Origin: Alloscardovia omnicolens DSM 21503
Lineage (GTDB): Bacteria > Actinomycetota > Actinomycetes > Actinomycetales > Bifidobacteriaceae
Direction of reading: 5' to 3'
NCBI RefSeq assembly: GCF_000420505.1
Contig: NZ_ATVB01000015.1
Coordinates: forward strand, 1 to 38,032
Length of the DNA stretch: 38,032 nucleotides
This document shows, piece by piece, positions 26,558 through 34,300 of the stretch. The notes below the pieces were generated by a model that saw only the letters and a program-made list of their open reading frames with translations, made no database searches and was not told the origin of the DNA. Every line of letters begins with the position of its first letter. Position 1 is the stretch's first letter. The position numbers and the translations under genes were made by a program.

Positions 26558-27821
26558 TGCGAGAACCCTCCTCCATAATCTGTTCAGCTGCACTTCCGCC
26601 TGCATGAGCAATCGGCTTCCACTGGCTCTTAGAGAAAATAGCTACAAAAGCAATAGGCACGTAACTAGCCATATAAATCGGGAAGCTGAGACTGTATGCC
26701 ATTAATTCTGGAAGAGTAATATTCAATTTATCGCGTTCTACAAAACCCGAGAAAGCTGCTAACAGCATCATGCCCACAAAACTGGTAAGCACAGACGATA
26801 TCCAGCCGGTTAAACCTGCACTAATCGAGAACCAAGAAATATATCCTAAAGCAGCGTAAATAATACCCAAAACAAAGCGAATCAAAGAAATAACCATAAA
26901 CGGGCAAACCATTAAAGTCATATCTATAGCAGAAAAATCTCGCTCTTTAATAGCCCACTGCATCATAACTTTCCCGTAGTAACGGAAAACTTCCAAATAA
27001 CCCTTCGACCAGCGCACACGTTGCGTCCAACTGGTTTTGAAGTCAACAGGCTGTTCATCGAAAAACATAGCAGATCCGCAAAAACCAATACGGTCTCCAT
27101 GCAAAATGCAATCCATGCTAAATTCCATATCTTCGGTGAGCAAATGGAATTTCCATCCGTCGTTGCGCTCCATGATGCGTCGCGAAAACATGAAACCTGT
27201 GCCTCCCACATGGCAGGACGTTCCCAAAGCTACGCGCGTCACGTTCAAAAAACGCGATTCGCGCACGAACCATAAAGCCGCTCCCGAGGAAACCCAGTTA
27301 TCCGCCAAATTCACAGAATTTCGGTAACTAGTCAAAGCTTCAAAACCTGCCTGACGCGCTTTATTCATTTCGGCAATATAGTTTTTATCGAGCAGATTAT
27401 CAGCATCAAAAATGAAGAACGCATCATAATTCTTCGCATCCCCGGTAGCCATCATCGTGCGCAACAAATATTGCAAAGCGTAGCCTTTACCCACCTGCGT
27501 CTGGTTAAAGCGCTCAATAACATGACAGCCCAAACTGCGCGCAAGCTGTGCTGTATTATCTGTGCAATTATCCGCCACAATCCACGTATCTATAAGTTCT
27601 TGCGGATACGTTTGGTTGTGAATGGAACGGATAAGGTTGCCAATAACCGCTTCCTCGTTTCGAGCAGAAATAAGAACCGCATATCGCCTATTTTGTGGCA
27701 CGTCACGGAAGGTTTGCGGCTTGACGAGCATGCCCACAATCACAATTCCCACTTGGTATACGATAGTAATAACGCCCAAGATGGTAATAATCAGGTCAAG
27801 GAACGACAGCAATCCATTCAT
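26547..27821 (-). CDS. Membrane-bound family 2 glycosyltransferase
   Basis: Inverting GT-A transferase of 424 residues that moves sugar from a nucleotide sugar to a glycan or lipid at the inner membrane face. A membrane helix (about 7-32) leads to the GT domain: ISARNEEAVIG (51-61), FIFDADN (DxD at 139-141), LTEDMEF and QRVRWSKG, the last two typical of processive cellulose-synthase-like enzymes. Three or four C-terminal helices (about 300-410) follow. Overlap with dacB suggests a cell-envelope role. Acceptor and donor are unknown. Confidence 0.88.
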   Translation of the reverse strand: MNGLLSFLDLIITILGVITIVYQVGIVIVGMLVKPQTFRDVPQNRRYAVLISARNEEAVIGNLIRSIHNQTYPQELIDTWIVADNCTDNTAQLARSLGCHVIERFNQTQVGKGYALQYLLRTMMATGDAKNYDAFFIFDADNLLDKNYIAEMNKARQAGFEALTSYRNSVNLADNWVSSGAALWFVRESRFLNVTRVALGTSCHVGGTGFMFSRRIMERNDGWKFHLLTEDMEFSMDCILHGDRIGFCGSAMFFDEQPVDFKTSWTQRVRWSKGYLEVFRYYGKVMMQWAIKERDFSAIDMTLMVCPFMVISLIRFVLGIIYAALGYISWFSISAGLTGWISSVLTSFVGMMLLAAFSGFVERDKLNITLPELMAYSLSFPIYMASYVPIAFVAIFSKSQWKPIAHAGGSAAEQIMEEGSRSEN

Positions 27822-27875
27822 GTATAGCTCAGTCCTTTGGTTACGGATACGTTTTTTCTGTGCGATTATTCAGGA

Positions 27876-29393
27876 TTATTTGCGATTGTTCTCCTGATTA
27901 TTTTTCGCGTTAAACCTCGAACGAGAACGCGCCGGCTTAGCAGGTTGAATAGGTGCAGCAGAAGAGGCTTGGGTTTTGCTCTTTGATTTCTTCTCGCTCT
28001 TTTCTTCAGACGCAGCTGAAGACGACATAGATTTACGCAAAGACATGGACTGTGGGATTGCTCCCGTGCTTTCTACAGACTCACGGAAGCGAATCAAATC
28101 TTCAGCAGTAATATGCTGCTCATCCGCATTCTTCGGACGAATCTGAACCATCATCGTCTCAGAAATCTTTTCTCCTGCAGCCTGCACGCTTTGTGCAATC
28201 TTAGAAGCCTTCACAGGCTTTGGATCATCAAGAAGTTCAGAATCAATTAGCTCATAACGCTTCAAATATGTGCTGAGCAATGCCTGGATGCTCGCAATAA
28301 TCGGTAAAGCAAGGAAGCCGCCGAGCGCTCCCCACACAGCAGTAAAGGCAAAAACGCCCAGCAAGGAAATAGCAGGATTGAGATCCATAGTCGAGCGCGT
28401 AATCATTGGACTGACCAAATTATTTTCGATCTGCTGATAAATAACAATGAAAATAATAATGTAAATTGCTGGACGAATACCGTTAGTTCCCCACGCAAAA
28501 ATAGCTGGAAGCGCGCCACCAATATAGGTACCAATCATTGGCACGAACTGCGAAATAATACCGCAAGCCATGGCAAGAGGCAGCCAGTTTGGCACGCGCA
28601 GAATAATCATGAAGATAGACAGGCAGATGGCGTTAATCGCAGCCAAAACAATGCGCGAGTAGAGGAAGCCGGAAATCTGCTCCTGCACAACCGTCCAGGT
28701 AATAAGGAAGCGCTTTTGGGAATCCTCCGGCAAATAGTGGCAAATAACTTTACGCATATTCGTGCCGTACGCGCTCATATAGTAGGTCACCAAAATAACG
28801 GTAAGCAAATCAAGCATGGCTCCAAAAGCAGAGCCTGCAGTATTAAGCGCTTGGCTGGCGAAAGAGCCAATGCTGTCGGTTTTAATACTTCCTAAAATCG
28901 TCCAACTCAGGTTCGAGATTGGTGGAAGCTCGTAGTCGAACTGACCATGCAACCACTGCCCCACTTGTGCATACAGTCTCGGCAAACCCGACACAATGGA
29001 GACGAGCTGATTGACCATGAGGTTACCGAAAACGCCGATGAACGTGCCGATAAGAATAAAGAGGAAGAGAAGCGTAAGACCGGCGGATACGTTGCGCTTC
29101 CAACCCTTGGCGATGAGCCAGCGCACTACCGGCTCAATTGCGAACGCCACGAACAGCGATATGACAATATTGAGTAGCACACCCTGAAGAGCAATCGCCG
29201 CATGCCATGCGAAGTAGCCAAGTGCAGCGGCCAGCAGCGCGTAGAACAGCGCGTGTTTATACCATTCTGGCGGGCGACGGCTATCGCCTTTGCGCGGGAA
29301 AATGGCCGCCAAGTCTGCAGATTCTTCGCGCGTTTGCGTGTTTTTCGTCTCTTGCGTTTCTTGCGTCTTGTGTGCTTCTCGTGCTTGGGTCAT
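27876..29393 (-). CDS. AI-2E family (PerM-like) transporter
   Basis: A polytopic membrane protein of about 505 residues with some eight helices, including a long central amphipathic region and a GxxxxLPAIFAWG-type segment in the second half, as in the AI-2E (formerly UPF0118) family. Substrates of this family are diverse or unknown, so autoinducer export should not be assumed. The N-terminus (about 30 residues, Thr/Gln/Glu-rich) and the C-terminal 130 residues (Ser/Lys-rich) are polar and probably disordered cytoplasmic tails. Start chosen at MTQAREAHK; a GTG ten codons upstream is also open. First gene of the minus-strand block. Confidence 0.85.
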   Translation of the reverse strand: MTQAREAHKTQETQETKNTQTREESADLAAIFPRKGDSRRPPEWYKHALFYALLAAALGYFAWHAAIALQGVLLNIVISLFVAFAIEPVVRWLIAKGWKRNVSAGLTLLFLFILIGTFIGVFGNLMVNQLVSIVSGLPRLYAQVGQWLHGQFDYELPPISNLSWTILGSIKTDSIGSFASQALNTAGSAFGAMLDLLTVILVTYYMSAYGTNMRKVICHYLPEDSQKRFLITWTVVQEQISGFLYSRIVLAAINAICLSIFMIILRVPNWLPLAMACGIISQFVPMIGTYIGGALPAIFAWGTNGIRPAIYIIIFIVIYQQIENNLVSPMITRSTMDLNPAISLLGVFAFTAVWGALGGFLALPIIASIQALLSTYLKRYELIDSELLDDPKPVKASKIAQSVQAAGEKISETMMVQIRPKNADEQHITAEDLIRFRESVESTGAIPQSMSLRKSMSSSAASEEKSEKKSKSKTQASSAAPIQPAKPARSRSRFNAKNNQENNRK

Positions 29394-29452
29394 AGTGCAT
29401 ATTATTCCACCTGCCCCAAACACGAGCGAAGGACGTTTATGAGCACGAGCTA

Positions 29453-29488
29453 CGCCCGTTTTCGCGCCCGTTTTCGCGCCCGTTTTCG
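29453..29488. repeat. Three tandem copies of a 12-bp unit
   Basis: CGCCCGTTTTCG is repeated three times without interruption in the region between the divergent AI-2E and glycosyltransferase genes. Each unit is a little over one helical turn. It could be a regulator array or a neutral microsatellite. Confidence 0.7.
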
Positions 29489-29512
29489 CGCAAATAGCCT
29501 CGTTCTACTACT

Positions 29513-30382
29513 ATGGGCAGTATGCTTTCTGTTTCTATTGTTATTCCTACGTGGAACGAGTCGCGCCGCATTCTTTCGTGTCTGCGCAACGCAACTACCC
29601 AGACAATGCCCGCGCACGAGATTATTGTGGTCGATAACCGCTCCACAGATAATACGCACGCGCTCGTTGAGCAATTTATTGCCGAACATCCGGGAACGAA
29701 TGTGCGCTTAACCGAGCAGAACGAGGCGCAAGGACTCATTCCGACGCGCAACAAAGGTTTGGATATGGCTTCGGGCGATATTGTGGCGCGTATCGACGCG
29801 GACTGCATGCTTAAGCCGAACTGGGTAGAGATAGTGAGTGCCTTTTTCGAAGCGCATCCTGGCACTGCGGGCGTTACTGGTTCTGTGTGTTACTACGATA
29901 TGCCGTTGCCTCCGATTGGCATGTTTTTTGACGGTTTAGTTCGCGAGAAACAGTACAGCGCCGACGGTATGCCGCTTCTTTTCGGCTCGAATATGGCGAT
30001 GCGCAAAAGCGCGTGGGAAACGATTCGTCCGCTCGTGTGTGAGGATCGCGAAGACGTTTTCCATGAAGATATTGATTGCAGTCTGCACCTTTTTGATGCC
30101 GGCTTAACCACTCAGTTTTGCGCTAACCTCGTTGTGGCTGCCAGTGCGCGCCGCATGGGAACAAAACATGACTCTTTTAAGGCGTATATGCGCCGTTTCC
30201 AGACCACTTTTGACGCGCATCCAACGCATGGGCGCGATGGCTACCCTGAGCGCACGCTGTTAAAGCTGTATCCTTTGCTCAATACTATGCATCACGTGTA
30301 TGGCGCATGGTGCTCCATTTTTAAGATCGACACACCTGAACTCGTGTGGAAGAGTTTTAGGTGCAGAGTCGGTCTCAATTAA
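29513..30382 (+). CDS. Family 2 glycosyltransferase
   Basis: A soluble GT-A glycosyltransferase of 289 residues: SIVIPTWNESRR (8-19), VVDNRSTDNT, RIDADCM (DxD motif) and a VFHEDIDCSLHL segment with the acidic catalytic region. No membrane segment. The natural start may instead be the ATG three codons in. Neither has a good ribosome site, so the gene may be leaderless. The next gene begins right after the stop in the same frame. Confidence 0.85.
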   Translation: MGSMLSVSIVIPTWNESRRILSCLRNATTQTMPAHEIIVVDNRSTDNTHALVEQFIAEHPGTNVRLTEQNEAQGLIPTRNKGLDMASGDIVARIDADCMLKPNWVEIVSAFFEAHPGTAGVTGSVCYYDMPLPPIGMFFDGLVREKQYSADGMPLLFGSNMAMRKSAWETIRPLVCEDREDVFHEDIDCSLHLFDAGLTTQFCANLVVAASARRMGTKHDSFKAYMRRFQTTFDAHPTHGRDGYPERTLLKLYPLLNTMHHVYGAWCSIFKIDTPELVWKSFRCRVGLN

Positions 30383-30397
30383 GAGAAAGAAAGAACC

Positions 30398-31144
30398 ATA
30401 ACAGATCCAGTAAATCAGTCGCAGCAGCCTGTGCAGCCAGCTCCTGCTCAGCCGGCGCCAAGCAATCCGGGAGAGATTCCTAACCCGCTGAACACGCAGT
30501 TTAACCAGGAAAGCGCGGAAGCGTTTACCAACTTTGTGAACACTACTCAGAGCGAGATTAAGAACTTCTCTACTTTGGCTTTCCTTAACCGTGCGAACCT
30601 TATGAATTTGCTCGCTAGCGCAGCCGGCGTGCTCACTTTGCTTGTTATATTTATGCCGTTTATAACGATTGGCCATATTCTTAGCTATAGCGGTTACGAT
30701 CTTATGCGCGAAAATAGTTCCAGCGATACGCTGTTTGTGCTCATTTTTGTTGTGGTAACCATCGTTTTGACTGCGTTGAGCTACGTAACTAAGAAGGCAG
30801 GCGTAACGCTATCCGCAGGTATTTTAGCTATTTTGGCAGGTATCGTTGGCGGGCCAATCGGCATTTTTGATATGCAGCAAGCCAATGAACTCGGCGGCGA
30901 CTTTGTTTCTAACCCAGTCGGCACCGGCTTCTTCCTTTACACGATCTTAGGATTCGTTATTCTCGTGGCAGGTATCCTTTCCGTCTACTATTGGTGGAAA
31001 AACTACCAAGTTTCTAGGGCTTCTGCTCCTGCGCAGCCTGTTCCTCCTATGCAGACGCCAACACAAGCTCCTATGACGAACGCGCCAGTGCAGCCGGTGC
31101 AACCAGTACAGGATCCACATAATCCTAACCAGTTCAACGCTTAA
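30398..31144 (+). CDS. Four-helix membrane protein with Pro/Gln-rich ends; start codon apparently ATA
   Basis: Unrecognised family. The product has a Pro/Gln/Ala-rich N-terminus, four membrane helices (in the order LLASAAGVLTLLVIFMPF, FVLIFVVVTIVL, SAGILAILAGIVGGPIG and FLYTILGFVILVAGILS) and a Pro/Gln-rich cytoplasmic or extracytoplasmic tail ending near NPNQFNA. In frame, the coding pattern seems to begin at ATA-ACA-GAT (30398) after an AGAAAGAAAG purine run, where ATG would be expected; the first ordinary start, GTG at 30431, has no ribosome site. The upstream glycosyltransferase stop is in the same frame, 15 nt before the ATA, so the start must lie between. Hairpin terminator downstream. 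Confidence 0.7.
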   Translation: MTDPVNQSQQPVQPAPAQPAPSNPGEIPNPLNTQFNQESAEAFTNFVNTTQSEIKNFSTLAFLNRANLMNLLASAAGVLTLLVIFMPFITIGHILSYSGYDLMRENSSSDTLFVLIFVVVTIVLTALSYVTKKAGVTLSAGILAILAGIVGGPIGIFDMQQANELGGDFVSNPVGTGFFLYTILGFVILVAGILSVYYWWKNYQVSRASAPAQPVPPMQTPTQAPMTNAPVQPVQPVQDPHNPNQFNA

Positions 31145-31163
31145 ATAAACTGCTGTAAAGGCT

Positions 31164-31197
31164 AGGCGGGGTGAAGAAGCAGATTCTTCTCCCGCCT
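31164..31197 (+). terminator. Intrinsic terminator of the plus-strand pair
   Basis: AGGCGGG (31164-31170) and CCCGCCT (31191-31197) with inner GAAGAA/TTCTTC pairing, followed by TTGTTGT. Confidence 0.65.
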
Positions 31198-31224
31198 TTG
31201 TTGTACCTCTTTTGCAGAAACAGC

Positions 31225-31267
31225 AACGGGGTGGAACCGATTCTCTATGAATCGGTTCCACCCCGTT
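31225..31267. terminator. Perfect 19-bp hairpin between convergent genes
   Basis: ACGGGGTGGAACCGATTC (31226-31243) pairs perfectly with 31249-31266 around a 5-nt loop; one more A-T pair closes it. T-runs are short, so it may stabilise mRNA ends instead of ending transcription. Confidence 0.6.
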
Positions 31268-31272
31268 TGGGG

Positions 31273-31304
31273 AGTTGTGCTAAGTCTTACGACTTAACAC
31301 AACT
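31273..31304 (-). terminator. Hairpin after the surface protein gene
   Basis: AGTTGTG-C-TAAGTC and GACTTA-A-CACAACT pair over about 13 bp with one mismatch, six bases after the stop of the surface protein on the minus strand. Confidence 0.5.
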
Positions 31305-31309
31305 TTCGA

Positions 31310-34300
31310 CTAGGCGCGGCGGCGTAGTGTAGCGATAGCACCTGCAATCATGGCCATGAGGGCGATGCTTGCTAGAGCGATCACGTTTACACCGGTCTTA
31401 GCCAGTGGGCTCGACTTTGCAGTCTTACCTGTCTTGGTTGCAACCTGGCCGGTCTTGTCGTTGCGGTTAGGATTGGTTGGCTTGCCGTTATTGTACTTAC
31501 CGGTTACCTCGTCCCCATCGTTCACACCGTCATTATCGGTATCTGGGTTGGTTGGGTCGGTATTGCCTGGCTTGCCGTTTGGATCGAACTTATCGTCCTT
31601 AAACGGATTCTTAGAACCATCCACCTCATCCCCATCGGAGATGCCGTCTTTATCGGTGTCTGGGTTCTTTGGATCGGTGCCGTGCTTCTTCTCGTCACCA
31701 TCATTCAAACCATCATGATCGGTATCTGGGTTGGTTGGATCAGTACCATCCTTAATCTCAGTACCATCATCAACACCATCCTTATCCGTATCCTTCGAGT
31801 TAGGATCAGTCTTCGGATCAGTCTGGCTTGGATCATCAACAGTCTTGCCGTTCTCATCGACCTTCGTGTTGAGTTCGTCACCATCCTTCACACCATCACC
31901 ATCAGAATCAGGGTTGGTTGGATCCGTGTTACCTGGCTTGCCATTTGGATCAGACTTATGATCCTTAAACGGATTCTTATCACCAGAAACTTCATCACCA
32001 TCGTTAACCCCGTCCTTATCGGTATCTGGATCAAGAGGGTTAGTACCGTGCTTCTTCTCGTCACCATCATTCAGACCATCGCCATCAGTATCAGGATTCT
32101 TAGGATCAGTTCCATCCTTCTTTTCCTGATCATCAGGGACACCGTCATTATCATCATCGTTATCCGTGATGTCTGGAGTACCGTCACCGTCAGTATCCAA
32201 CTGGAACTTAGCGTTCGCATTATCAGTGACAGCGCCAGAATCAGCAGGATAGGTTACGACAACCGGAACAGTAATCTGCTCGGCGTCGGCACCATCCTTA
32301 CCAGCAGGCACCACGGTCACACTAATCTCGCCAGTAGAAGGATTGATGCTTACGGCGTAACCCTGAGGAGCCGTGAACTTAGGATCAATAGCGAACTTCG
32401 TACCTGTTGGATACTCGTCACCCGTATTCGTTGGCTTCACACTCGTGGTAGCGCCCGCCTTCACGATGGTGTCTGCATAGCTAGGCTCAGGATCGAGAAC
32501 CTTATCAGGAGACTGAACCGTCACCTTCACAGGAACTTCGTCCTTCGAACCATCAGGATAGGTGACCGTCACTGTCTCTTCAATAACAGTGCCAGGGGTA
32601 GCCTTGTCATCAATCTGAACTGTTACTACACCAGCGTTTGGATCAACGGTTACAGGCGAATCCTTAGGAACCGAGAACTTCGTACCCTCAGGCAGATTCT
32701 TATCACCCGTTTGAGAAACCTTCACCGTCTCACCAGGCTTACCCTTACCCGGCTCATAGCTTGGATCATGCTCAGTGTTCTGCTTCGGTTTGTCCACAAC
32801 AGTTACAACAGTATTGATTGTTTCTGTTGTGCCATCTGGGTAGGTGACCAACACATTGACCTTGTATGGCGTGGTGGCCTTCACTTCTGGAGCGGTACCC
32901 GAGAAGGAACCGTCTGCATTGAAGGTTGGATTATCCAAACCAGCAGGAGCCGTGTTCACGAACTTGAAGGTCGTACCAGAAGGAACAGCAGGATCAGAGG
33001 TTGGTGCAGCAACCGTGTAATCATTGAGCTCAACAACCGTTACCGGCTTATACGTTGGCTGGTACAGATCCTTATCGTCCTTCTTGACTACCGTCACCTT
33101 CACAGGTACTTCGTCCTTGGAACCATCAGGATAGGTTACCGTAACCATTGTCTTGATTTCATCGCCAGGCTTAGCCTTGTCATCAACCTGAACGGTTACT
33201 TCACCAGTGTTTGGATCAACCGTTACAGGAGAACCGCCAGGAACAGAGAACTTCGTACCCTCAGGCAGATTCTTATCACCCGTCTGAGGAACCTTCACAG
33301 TCTCACCAGGCTTACCAGTCTTGTCCTCATAAGAAGGATTATGAGTCTGAGCATCGGCTGGAGCATTCTTCACCTTAATCACAGCGTCGATAGTTTCCGA
33401 GGACTTATCCGGATAGGTCACCTTCACCTTAACGGTGTAGGTTGTATCCTTGTCAACGCTTGGAGCAGTACCAGTAATAGCACCGTCAGCACCAATCTGG
33501 AGACCAGTCAAACCAGCAGCATCTTCGATAGCGAAGGTGGTCTTCGCTGGCACAGCAGGAGTGGACACAGGAGCAGCAACCTTAATCGCAGCACCTTCGT
33601 TTACCTCGATAGCTGTGTAAGCAGGCTGATACACATTTTTATTAGGATCATTTGGATCAGTCTTCGGATCAGTCTGAGACGGATCGTCAACAGTCTTGCC
33701 GTTGTCGTCGACCTTCTTGTTGAGTTCCTCGCCATCCTTCTTACCATCACCATCAGAATCAGGATTCAACGGATCCGTGTTACCTGGCTTGCCATTTGGA
33801 TCAGACTTATGATCCTTAAACGGATTCTTCGAACCGTTTACCTCGTCGCCATCGTTGACGCCATCCTTATCGGTATCAGGATCAAGAGGGTTGGTACCGT
33901 GATCTTTCTCTTCCTTATCAGTCAGACCATCGCCATCAGTATCAGGATTCTTAGGATCAGTGCCGTCCTTCTTCTCGTCCTCGTCCTTGATGCCGTCGTT
34001 ATCATCGTCGTCATCCTTGATATCTGGAGTACCATCACCATCAGTATCAAGCAAGAACTTAGCGTTCACATTATCGGTCACAGCACCAGAATCAGAAGGA
34101 TAGGTTACGACAACCGGAACAGTAATCTGTTCGGCGTCTGCACCATCCTTACCAGCAGGAGCAACCGTCACACTAATCTCACCAGTGTTCTGGTCGATAG
34201 TTACGGTATAACCCTTCGGAGCCGTGAAGTCCTTATCAATAGCGAACTTCGTATTAGAAGGATACGCATCACCCGTATTCGTTGGCTTCACCTTGGTGGT

